Below the pieces are notes generated by a model that was not told the origin of the DNA, ran no database searches, and saw nothing but the letters and a program-made list of their open reading frames with translations. From contig JAQFVV010000257.1 in assembly GCA_028023455.1 (NCBI GenBank), forward strand, positions 1,180,001 through 1,244,000: a DNA stretch of 64,000 bases. Reading direction: 5' to 3'. Each line of letters opens with the position of its first letter. Position 1 is the first letter of the stretch. Below, piece by piece: positions 1 through 9,700 of this stretch. The translations under genes were made by a program, and so were the position numbers. Origin of the DNA: Epiperipatus broadwayi (lineage: Eukaryota; Onychophora; Udeonychophora; Euonychophora; Peripatidae).

Positions 1-886
1 AATAAGTTTCATATATGTTAATTTTATAATTAAATTTTATATTACTATTAACATTTTAAAACTAAATTATCTTGTTGTTTATGCTCTCTCTCTCTCTTTT
101 TATATACTAAATTTAGTTATTTTTCTTAGTAGAGGATCTGATTATTGTGATACATTCATTATGCTAGTCATTTCTTTGCATATTTTGATAAAAAACAAAT
201 TTCCCTATTGAGAATTAAAATTTATCTTTGCACATATTAGAATAGTATATTTCATGCAAAAATATTAAAATGTATAAAATCGCTAAAACATCACATGTTT
301 GTGATTTATTATGCTTACATAAGCTATTAAAACCATGATTAACTCTGTCTACTCTAATGCCACCCAGTACAGAGAGTTTGCTGCTGTTTTAGCAGCTTGT
401 ATAATCAGAGAAAATAGTGATCATGTGATGTTTTAGTAGTGATGTTATAGCAATTCTGCCCATAAGTTAATGGTGACTGTGGTTTTTAAAAAACCAATGA
501 TGCAAAAATGTATAGACATTGAAAATGGATTTAGATCACTGTGAGATACAAGCAAAAAACTTGGATTGGAAACATTACTGTTTTAATTTTGTGCTCGTAG
601 TGTTATATTTAAATAAATAGGTAAAAATGTTGCTGCTGAAGAGTTGCATTAAGATCTAAGTGCACTGATGAAAGCCAGAAACTAGAAACTTGTCTGGAAA
701 TTTTGGTTAAGTCAACAGTAGATAGTGATTTTATGCATGAACTTTCTTTCATCAATTGAATACTAAGTCTGGTACTGTGAGGCACTATTATATGGAGAGT
801 TTCATACTGTTATAATATTTTAATATCTGAGTGAAATGAGTTATTATTTATTAAATCAAATATTTACTCTGATATTCTGTACAATA

Positions 887-888
<2 letters not shown>
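1..888. other. AT-rich non-coding DNA
   Basis: No reading frame of note, RNA gene or recognisable repeat is seen. There is a short CT run near 87-98 and a small hairpin near 380-397 (GCTGCTG / AGCAGC). Confidence 0.6.

Positions 889-960
<72 letters not shown>
889..960. repeat. (AT)n microsatellite
   Basis: About 72 bp of pure AT dinucleotide repeat. Similar long (AT)n tracts recur through the window and often abut mobile elements. Confidence 0.95.
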
Positions 961-963
<3 letters not shown>

Positions 964-1475
964 TTTTTTATAATTGACCAAATAAGACAAGATGTTATTA
1001 ATAGTAATTATCTGAGCTTAATTCAGACATAAATATAATATGATATAAAACCTTTCAAAACATTATGTATAGTGGATCTAGGATATCCACTTTGTTTTAT
1101 GTTAAGTTCTTTCATGTATATTACACATTGTTTGTAATAATTCTTACTTTGTTAATAAGGTTTGATTATAATAGAATACATTTTGTTTCTTAAGTTGCAA
1201 ATATACAATACTTTTAACACACATGTAAATTTAACACTACAGTCTTTTTATATGCATATATAAATTAAAATTATAATATAAATAAAATCAAAAATAATAA
1301 TACTATAATTTTCAATAATAAATTAAATGAGTATGTATATATTTACTGTATATGCTTAGTCATTTATATTCACTCTAAAAACTTACTGTACTATATCTTT
1401 ATTTTCTTTAAATAAAATGAATAGCAAAATTCTAACTTTCATTACAATTAAATATGCTTTGGGCAATTTTTTTGT
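961..1475. other. AT-rich non-coding DNA
   Basis: Nothing recognisable is seen. The sequence is AT-rich with many TATA and AATAAA-like words expected by chance. Confidence 0.6.
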
Positions 1476-1490
1476 TTCAATTACTTTTTT

Positions 1491-1600
1491 TTTTTTCTCA
1501 TTTGTCATAGTATCGGCCGAGGCGCGAACCCACAACCGTCTGCAACCAACTACTTGCTTGCAAGGCGGTTGCGATGACCTCACGGCTAACAACGCTTGAC
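1491..1600 (-). mobile_element. tRNA-derived SINE with target-site duplication
   Basis: Read on the minus strand it starts GTCAAGC at its 5' side, carries an A-box-like TTAGCCGTGAGG and a B-box-like GGTTCGCGCC, and ends in an A-run after CTATGACAAATGAG. It stands out as GC-rich in AT-rich surroundings. A direct repeat TTCAATTACTTTTTT flanks it (1476-1490 and 1601-1615), as expected for LINE-driven insertion. The copy at 15719-15825 shares GTCAAGC at the start and CTATGACA..ATGAGA at the end. Family known to me only as a generic pol III SINE; no name is claimed. Confidence 0.8.
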
Positions 1601-1616
1601 TTCAATTACTTTTTTT

Positions 1617-2159
1617 AATAGAAATATAATAACATTCTCATTGTCAGAAACTATGCCTTTGATGTTTTTAAAATCTTTATCAACTTTACAAATGTTTTTA
1701 AATTTTTTAAAACTTTTAACACTTATGGATTGGAAACATTTTATTACAAAAATATTGTAAAATGAACAATGTTTTTGATAAATGCCAAAGAAATAATAAA
1801 CATGATTGCATACTACCATATTGTACAATTTATTAAATTTATGAATTTTAATTTTGTTTTAGATATGATATAATGTGTGGTACAATGAAACAGAAAAAAT
1901 GAATGCTGCTGTATCATATTATTAAATTTATGTTTTTTTTTTTTGTTTATTTACTTTGTACTGACTTATATATAAATCATGAAGAAAGTTTAGTTAAATA
2001 AATTTCTATTTGAGATTTGAAAATGTTATATTTAACTATGTAAAAATGTAATCCATGGTTGCTTAATTTTTAATTATATATATATATATTAAACATAACA
2101 TTATTTTACTGTTATATATACTCTAAAGTCATTCTCACTGAAGATTGTTTAGGCAACAC
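1617..2159. other. AT-rich non-coding DNA
   Basis: No gene or clear repeat. A short (AT)n lies at about 2077-2089. Frames here are short and low-complexity. Confidence 0.5.
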
Positions 2160-2219
2160 AATGTAAACAGACAAATCACCCATAACCTATCAATATAAAT
2201 ATATGCACCCACTTTTGCA

Positions 2220-2334
2220 TTTTTGTATTGGACTATATCCATCATATAATATGTGTATTGAATGTATTTAGGGAAAAAATAACTTTATTTAAATATTTCA
2301 AATACATTCAACTGTTAGTAATAAATAGCACATC
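2220..2334 (+). repeat. left arm of a 110-bp inverted repeat
   Basis: Near-perfect inverted partner of 2878-2989. The arm begins TTTTTGTATTGGACTAT and ends TAGCACATC, and the partner read backwards shows the same order with scattered mismatches. The arms enclose about 540 bp holding the Penelope-type relic and a SINE. Confidence 0.85.
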
Positions 2335-2678
2335 TATGAAATACCATGTGACTGTGGAAGAACATATATTGGTGATACTAATCATCCCATTGAAAAGCAC
2401 TTCAAGAACATGAACTGATGATTAGAAGAGATAAAACAGATGTGTCTAAGGTAGCAGACCATGTATGTATCAATGAACGTATGTTCAATTGGGAAAATAG
2501 AAAAATATTGAATAGAGAAGAAAAGATACAGAGAAGAAAATTTAAAGAAGCTGCTCACATGACAATGGCAAAAAATCTCATAAGCCAACCTAATGTGACT
2601 ATACATAATGTATGGAAATCACTAATCAACTTTGCTCTTAGTAAAAAATGGAAAAATCAGGAGGAACCTTATAGATAA
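2332..2678 (+). pseudogene. Penelope-like element GIY-YIG endonuclease domain, frameshifted relic
   Basis: Penelope-like elements encode a reverse transcriptase followed by a C-terminal GIY-YIG nuclease that nicks target DNA. Only the nuclease part is seen. The first frame (from 2332) reads IYEIPCDCGRTYIGDT, the cysteine-bearing GIY-YIG signature typical of these elements, then reaches a stop at about 2415. A second frame from 2418 continues the domain for 86 codons with VADHV, NWENRKIL, REEK, RRKFKEAAHM and VWKSLI in the family order (histidine, tryptophan and catalytic-type glutamate positions present). The break is a stop or frameshift between the two. No reverse transcriptase lies upstream; the domain starts at the inner end of the inverted-repeat arm, so this is a 5'-truncated fragment. 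The match rests on motif memory, not a search. Confidence 0.8.
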
Positions 2679-2699
2679 GTATATGAAATTTGTATTGCC

Positions 2700-2877
2700 T
2701 GTTGCTTTTGGCAGGATGGCTCAGTTGGTTAGAGTGTTACCTTAAAAATCAATAATCAAGAATCTAAGGACCCAGGTTCAAATCCCATGCTAGTATTGTC
2801 ACTGGTTAGGCCAGCAACACCCAAAGAAGAGGAGAGAATAATACTTCTCAAAACATTGTGCATGTACTAACCTGTTT
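2700..2877 (+). mobile_element. tRNA-derived SINE
   Basis: A canonical A box (TGGCTCAGTTGG, 2717-2728) and B box (GGTTCAAATCC, 2775-2785) lie about 58 bp apart, as in tRNA genes. The predicted acceptor and anticodon stems do not fold properly and the sequence runs on for about 90 bp beyond the tRNA-like head, so this is a SINE and not a functional tRNA. It lies between the GIY-YIG relic and the right inverted-repeat arm. No clear target duplication was found. Confidence 0.7.
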
Positions 2878-2989
2878 GATGTGCTATTACTAAGAGTTGA
2901 ATGTATTTGGAATATTTAAATAAAGTTAAATTTTTTCTAAAGACATTCAATATACATATTAGATGATGGAAATAGTCCAATACAAAAAT
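2878..2989 (-). repeat. right arm of the 110-bp inverted repeat
   Basis: Inverted partner of 2220-2334. The sequence GATGTGCTATTACTAAGAG to GTCCAATACAAAAATA mirrors the left arm. Confidence 0.85.
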
Positions 2990-2992
2990 ACA

Positions 2993-4330
2993 ATTAGAAC
3001 ACCATTATCACAACCTTTCTGGAATGCACCCATTTTATTTATTAAAAATATATCTAAAAATGAGGTAATTTTTTACTCTCAAAATCTCAGATTTTATTAG
3101 GCTTATTTTTTTAAAAGAAATTCTGGGATTAAGAATCAGACTTAAACTAAACATAGTATTATTATTAAAATTAAACTAAACATGGTATTATTCATTTTAA
3201 TTTATAATCAGATTACAAAAGTGACAATCTTATTTTTCACAAGCTTTATGAAAAATTTAATAACATATCATTAAATATATGTGTAATTAAAATGGGGATA
3301 CACAATTCTTCCATAACTTTGAATATAAATGTCTGCACCCATTTTCTTTATCAGAAAGTCTCTAAGGATGAAGTAATCCATTCAATCTCTGAGCCTTAGA
3401 TCTGATTAAAACTTGTGTTTCTCACAAATGATTAGCATTAAAAGTGAAGTGCCAACTCGAAATAGATGCCAGCAGGTATCATTAATTTACATCTACAATC
3501 ACACAAAAGGAAGAGACAAAATCTTATTTTTAATAACCATTACGTTTAATTAATAAAAGTCAATAAATTACAAATATTTAATAAACACAGCATTAAACTT
3601 ATAGAATAGAAATATACGAGTCTTACATGAGAGTCTTACATGAGCTGTAAATATAAATGCATATACCTGTCAAAGCTTGGTTTGAAAAAATTTCTAAAGA
3701 TATTTCCAAAAGAATTAGATTGAATTATCTTTATGTCAAAATTTATAGTGTATTATTATTGTTTGAGTTATGATAAAAACATTTGAAAATGATAATGGAC
3801 GTTAATTATTAATTAACAACCTTTTCATGATGTTAAACACATTAAGTTAAAAATCATAAAAATGAGCTTAAACAAGTTTCGAATAGTTAGATTTTTAGTT
3901 CATTAAATAATATCTATATACTTGTAAATACTGGATTTTTAATAATATGCAAGAATGAGATTATAAGTTGAAATAAATATATTTTAATTTTTATATATTG
4001 TTTTTATTTACCACACACACGGATATATGTGTGCTGACATTCACATTACCATGTTCAAAACTGAAAAATAAAAGATTGTCTTATTCTATTTGTATACGTA
4101 TATATATATATATATACATACATACATGCATGCTATCATGTTTAAAACAGAAAAGCACACACAAGAAGTGGAAATATAAGCTTGTTAAATGTTACACAGT
4201 TTGAATATTACATTATTCATGTTATATCTGTCATTCATGTTAAAGTTTTTGACATTTCCAACCATTGTATTTGAAGGTTTAGCCAAGAGTTGTCAATTAT
4301 ATCATTAAAGATATTCCAAAAGAAGTAAAT
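2993..4330. repeat. diverged, loosely tandem repeat units
   Basis: Related segments recur: around 2160-2220, 3000-3115, 3290-3420, 3640-3760 and 4250-4370. They share words such as 'ATAAATG..TGCACCCA', 'TCTCTAAGGATGAAGTAAT' and 'TCTAAAGATATTCC', in one order. Similarity is low and unit edges are unclear. The inverted-repeat composite at 2220-2989 seems to interrupt the first unit. Confidence 0.45.
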
Positions 4331-5799
4331 TTCTAAGACATCGATAAATTTTATCTGAAATAATCAGTAAAAAAATATTAGTTTTAATATTGTATTTATT
4401 AATTTTTTTTTTATATTGTGGATCTATATGCAAATAGGAAGAATAAAATCTTGTACTTTTATGTTATTTTGAGATAGAAATAAAATGTGATAGATATAAA
4501 AATGATATTGAGGAAATTGAAGAATTTATTAATGTACTTCAAATTACATTAATTATTTATATATGAGTTAAAATTAGTTTAGTATCTATAATGGGATAAA
4601 AAAGCTTCTCAATATTCTAATTTATAATTGAATACTAAAAACCCCAGATGATATTTTTTCAAATGACTTTTATATGCACATGCTTGTAAATACATTCAAC
4701 ATGCAAGTAGATTAGCTTTCAATGATCAGCATATATTCAATGAAGATTAATTAAGTCTTAAATTTGCCATATGAAATATAATTCAATTTGATATTGATGA
4801 TGACCAAATTATGCCATATATAACCACTTTATATAACATATTCAGATTATATTTTTTGTATCATTATATGTCAAATGATCTCTCAAAGGATATTACATTG
4901 CCAGGTCGCCATCTTGAATTTAAAAAAAAATTATAACAAATACAATTTATAATATATCTTCTGTTTGAATACAATAAATATAAAAATATACACATTGTTA
5001 GAAAAACAAATATGAAAGAATGTAATAAACCTAATAAAATAGTCATTATATAAAAAAAAAATTAAAAAAAGGGATTTTGAACACTTTTAAACATGTTTAT
5101 TTTGGTTCCCAAATTCTAAATTTTGAAAATTATATGTCAAAATGACAATTTTATAGACAGCTTCATTACGTGTCATAAAATGCTGGAAAAATGATATATT
5201 ATATAACTTACCTGAGGTTATGTTTAGTGTAAAAATTACTGAAACTGCCAAGTATAAAAGCTCAATGAGAAACTAGCTTTAAACCCTCCCTCTTATTCTC
5301 CATTTAAAAATCATTACAGGAGACTTATTTCCCTTAAATTTATTAATAGAAAAGCTCATTTAGTTTTATACCTTATATTATAAATTTATTTTAAATGATA
5401 GAAATTATTTTAAGATTTACACATGTTATTATTACCTCCAATTTAAAATTACCCTCGTAATTAAATCAGTTAGTTAAACCTATTACAATTTCTGTAATAC
5501 ATATATCTTGAAAAAAAAATCATTGAAAGCACATTTATCATAGCATTTTATCAGTATATATTTCATACATATATATTTTAATTTGTCAGAAAAATATTAA
5601 AATTATGATTTACAATTTATTATGCTGTATGTTATCAAACTTCACTAGAAGTGAGTTTGATATTCAATGCCCCATCTATGTTAATTAAAGACAATTTTAT
5701 TTGTAATCTTTGATAAAATATTTGATAACTCATTAATAAATGAAATATTTGGAAAGTATGGAAAACAATTTATATTTTAATTTTAATTCTTGCCTTCCC
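4331..5799. other. AT-rich non-coding DNA
   Basis: No gene or repeat recognised. Frames are short and of biased composition (for example 4864-5046 minus), which I regard as chance. Confidence 0.55.
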
Positions 5800-7080
5800 T
5801 ATTTATATTATATTTTATGATTCATTCATTAATGGCCTAAGGTTTCTGGGACTTTCCATTATGTCAGGGAGCCGATTATTTTAATCAGGGATTAAGTCAT
5901 TATTTTTGTCAGTGATATACACTCTATCTATATATGTCTAAGGCATTATGTATTTATAGCTACAACCATTCATTTATTATTAATTATTTTGCTTTGCTAA
6001 TTACCTCTTAGGACCTTTGGAATTTTAAATATGACCAGTCCAACTTTTTTACTTTCCCTCAAAGTAGACATAGTTCATATCAAGGGATCCATTTTTGACA
6101 TTGTCACTAAGATGTGTATGGGAAGTTCAGCACATCAAATCCATTATTATGATTATTTAGAAACATGTTTTGGCTGGAGGGTCAGCATTTCTCATTATCT
6201 AGTTGTATTTACTAGAAATTTCTTTTAGCAAAGCTACCCGGAGGTTCATAACAGACCTCATTTATTCTTGTTGTAATCTATAATAGTATACTGCCTTCAT
6301 CATCATTTTATATCTGTATTTAGCAAACCTGAAATGCTTTCTGTCGTGATGGCACATCTTTCCCAAAACAATCCTGTTAATTAGTTAAATATGATTATCT
6401 AATTTATTTAAATGAATTATTTTGCTTTCCACACTCAGTAGAGATAACTGATTTAAATGTAATTGTGTTTTAAATGCACATCTTTCATGTCTTGTAATAT
6501 ATATAATAGATTTATTTATATATATTTAAATGCACATCTTTCATGTCTTGTAATATATATAATAGATTTATTTGTAATCACTTAAAGAGGGCTAATAATC
6601 TTTTATTGCTGATTGGTTCTTGGCAGACCAATTAACAAACTTTTACTTGCATTTAGCTGCTTCAAAAATGAATTCAAGAAAATAACCAAATTGTATAAAC
6701 AAGATGTAACTTATTTTGTAACTCAATTCCTTAATAAATTCCTGTGATATTATTATTTTAAATTAGCTTAGTTTGTCATCACTCCAATTCTCTAATGTTA
6801 ATTACTCTATTTATTTCTAATATTTTTTTGATTTGAAGTCACTTCTTTGTAATGTTGCCAGAAAGAATTGTAATTATTATGGTTTAAACTATTAACAATC
6901 GATATCAAATCATATCTGTACCATTCTGCATTTGTCAGAATTCATTAAATTATTAATTTCTCATATAAACCCTTTATTATTTTGAGTCTCTATGTGAACC
7001 ATGACCTCCAGCTGGGATGGAATAAAATCAAAGATTGCTAATGTCATCATAAACGTTTTCCATTAGTCAGAGAGGCAATA
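5800..7080. other. homeodomain-site-rich candidate conserved non-coding region
   Basis: Compared with its flanks this stretch has little simple repeat and many TAATTA / ATTAATTA / GTTAATTA words, mixed with more complex sequence such as GGCAGACCAATTAACAAAC and CCATGACCTCCAGCTGGGATGG. That texture is typical of deeply conserved enhancers near developmental genes, but conservation cannot be judged from one sequence. A 65-codon open frame (6031-6228) inside has no recognisable motif and I do not call it a gene. Confidence 0.3.
6469..6573 (+). repeat. 56-bp tandem duplication
   Basis: Two nearly identical units (6469-6524 and 6525-6573) of TTTAAATGCACATCTTTC...TAGATTTATTT. The near identity implies a recent duplication. 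Confidence 0.9.
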
Positions 7081-7215
7081 GTTCAGGCAAATAGGTTAGG
7101 ATTCACCCTTGCCCTGACATCTGTATCTTGTGCATGGTTGGATTCAGGGTACTTTTGCTTGGATTATTGGTCTTGTTGAATGAATATACAGTTTTGACCA
7201 GCACAATATATATAC
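7081..7215 (+). mobile_element. SINE-like dispersed repeat (copy 1)
   Basis: Shares its full order with 20611-20750: GGCAAATAGG, CCTGAC..CTGTGTATCTTG, GCACA.TTGGATTC, TACTTTTGC, GACCAGCACAAT, then (AT)n. This is an interspersed repeat family of SINE size. Promoter boxes are weak. Confidence 0.65.
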
Positions 7216-8028
7216 TTTGATTTTATTTACATGTTTTATTTTTTAAAAAATAGAAGATAATAAATTTGTTTTTAGCATTAATAAAAATAACAATGACTAT
7301 TGCAATAATTATGCTTAGTGAAATTGATTGCTGATAGTTTACCAATACCACAGTAGAATCTTTTGAGTTATTCTAAAAAATTAAAAATGCAATTTTAATA
7401 TTTTATAATAAAAAAATTGTCAAGGCATTACATTTATTTATTCCTGTTTTAAAAATAAATATCATTTAACAAAGATTTAATTAATTTTCTGGAGTTGCAT
7501 GCTTAATTTTTTTTTTCTCACCATCTAATGATGCGATTTTTTTTATTTGCATTACATGCTCAGTATTATTTTAATATTTGAAAAAATCCAATATGATTTT
7601 TTCGAATGTTTTTTATTTATAAAGTGGAATTTTTAAAAAATTAAACCCAATTTATTGAATGGTAGTATTGGAATCAAGATTTTATATTATATTCAAATGT
7701 TGAACATTGACAAGTACTGTTACCACAGATAACAATAGAAAATATCATTCTGTTAAAGGTAAGAAATGGGCAGGCAACAAAATAATTTAAAAATAAAATA
7801 AAATTGATCACGTGATTGCGTAGAAAGAAACATCTGAATGAAAGTTAGGTTAATGTATTAAATATTTTTTTACTTATAGTGAGTTGTCTGTTTCACTTAT
7901 GTTTTAAATTGATTATTTTTAATTATATATATATATATGCCTATACCTTTTACAAAAATCCTAATTATTTTTTTTTGTTATATATACAATATTGTTATAT
8001 ATATATATTATATTTAAATGCAAGTATA
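7216..8028. other. AT-rich non-coding DNA
   Basis: Nothing recognisable apart from short (AT)n runs at about 7924-7938 and 7997-8008. Confidence 0.55.
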
Positions 8029-8141
8029 TTGTCTATTCTGAACTTAATGTAATTAGAAAAATTTGAACACATACTTTCAAATTTCCTACAGCTATCCATT
8101 CCATCTCATACACTTCACCCCCTACATGTGAAAAAGATAAA

Positions 8142-8196
8142 TGATCTTCGATATACATATTTCATTCTGAACTAGTACTCATCAATGGGTCCACAA
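8142..8196 (-). ncRNA. decayed hammerhead ribozyme, array unit a
   Basis: On the minus strand the core reads TTGATGAG (expected CTGATGAG), followed by a stem II remnant and TGAAA. One core base is changed. Confidence 0.55.
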
Positions 8197-8206
8197 CATA
8201 ATCTTC

Positions 8207-8242
<36 letters not shown>

Positions 8243-8601
8243 ATCAGTGCTCAGTTTATATTAACATAGCAAATGTTCAAAACATCTTCTCCACCTCCAA
8301 CTCTTCAATCATCCATATCATTGAAAATATGATAATGGAATGGTCAAAGCCCTTGTTGATGATAATATTATTAAGAAACCCATATCAATTTTAAATCACT
8401 TTAACCCCTCATGAATAGGACTTTAATATCCTCATTTAAATGCACAGAAGAGTGATGAGCAGAATACAGGTTGAACATATAATATTTAAATAAAATGCAT
8501 TGTCTATACTGACAATGTAATTAGAAAATATTTGGACTTTCTATTGCTATCTACTCCATCTTCTAGAACCAATATGAATGACCACATACATGTGGGAAAA
8601 A

Positions 8602-8658
8602 AGATCTCCAGTATATGTATTTTGTGCTGAACCAGCACTCACCAATTGGTCCAGATTA
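8602..8658 (-). ncRNA. decayed hammerhead ribozyme, array unit b
   Basis: Core reads TTGGTGAG. Stem II TGCTG/CAGCA with a GTT loop is intact. The GAAA box is CAAAA. Two or more core changes. Confidence 0.5.
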
Positions 8659-9076
8659 TTATCTCCCACCCAAATTTATAATAAGTGCTCACTTTATAAT
8701 AATATAGCAAATTTTCAAACTTATTATTGACAAGCTTCAATATTTTCTACCATCAACTCTTCAGCCATCCATATCATTGAAAATATGATGATGGAATGCT
8801 CAAAGTCCTTGTTAATGCCAATATTATTGTCAGATCCATGTTGACTTTAAGTCACTATGACCTTCATGAATAGAACCTTAATATTTCTATTTCATTATAT
8901 AGAAAAGAGGTGGGCAGAATACAGGCTGATTATGTAATATTTAAATACATTTATATTGTCTATACTAAATTTAATGTAATTAGGACTTGAACTCAGACTT
9001 TCAAGCTCATCACATCTATCCATTCCATCTTATACACTTGATACACATGAACACATACATGTGAAAAAGATAAATA

Positions 9077-9130
9077 ATCACAAATCTATGTATTTCATGC
9101 TGAACCAGTACTTATAAGTTGATGCAGATC
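9077..9130 (-). ncRNA. decayed hammerhead ribozyme, array unit c
   Basis: Core reads CTTATAAG. The stem II second strand CAGCA and the TGAAA box survive. Confidence 0.45.
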
Positions 9131-9542
9131 AAAATCTCCAACACATATATACAATTGGAGCTCAGTTTATATTAAGATAGCAAATCTTCAAAATTTAATA
9201 GACATGCTTCAACTTCTCCATCCTCACACTCTTCAGTCATCCATATCGAAGAAAATCTGATGATGAAGTGCAAAAAATCCTTTTTTATGCTAATATTATT
9301 GTCATACCTATGTTAATTTTTAAGTCACCCTGTCTCCTCATATATAGGACCTTAATATGCCCATTTAAATATACAGAAGAGGGATGGACAGAATATAGAC
9401 TGCATATCTAATATTTAAATTCACATATATTGTCTATTAATATAATTAGAAGAGGTTTGAACTCAGACTTACAAATTATCTACTGCTATCCATTCTTTAT
9501 ACAAACAATACACTTGTCCACATACTTGTGAAAGAGATAAAT

Positions 9543-9592
9543 GATCACCAAATATGTAATTTATGCTAAACCAGCACCCATCAAATCCCTTC
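9543..9592 (-). ncRNA. decayed hammerhead ribozyme, array unit d
   Basis: Core reads TTGATGGG. Stem II TGCTG/TAGCA is nearly intact. The GAAA box is altered (TAAAT). Confidence 0.45.
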
Positions 9593-9603
9593 CTATATAT
9601 ATA

Positions 9604-9700
9604 TATCTTAGATAATTGAATATTTATAAATACAGTAATCAGGTATATTTTAAAAATTGTATCCAATTAGTAGCACTTTCAACAATCCTTGCAATCTTTT
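9604..9700 (+). repeat. dispersed repeat shared with 20785-20885
   Basis: CTTA..TAATTGAATATTT.TAAATACAGTAAT..G.TATAT and the following ATTTTAAAAATT.TATCCA.TTAG are shared with the second location. There it directly follows the SINE-like repeat, so it is probably the tail of the same element. Confidence 0.6.

Larger units (their letters stand above)
8029..9600 (-). repeat. tandem array of hammerhead-bearing repeat units (about 465 bp, 3.4 units)
   Basis: Units begin near 8029, 8502, 8958 and 9431 (spacings 473, 456, 473 bp), each at TGTCTAT..TAATGTAATTAGA, followed in the same order by a 'CTATCCATTCCATCT' block, 'ACATGTGAAAAAGATAAATGATC', a decayed hammerhead ribozyme (minus strand), 'AACTCTTCA.TCATCCATATC', and 'TTTAAATA.ACAGAAGAG.GATG.GCAGAATA'. 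The last unit stops at about 9600 in an AT run. Tandem DNA units each holding one type I hammerhead match the known layout of metazoan retrozymes, whose RNA self-cleaves into monomers and circularises. These units are longer than I would expect and all four cores carry substitutions, so activity is unlikely. Confidence 0.75.

Noticed and set aside
2717-2790. possible functional tRNA gene
   Set aside because: A and B boxes are good, but the acceptor and anticodon stems do not pair and the sequence continues as a SINE body.
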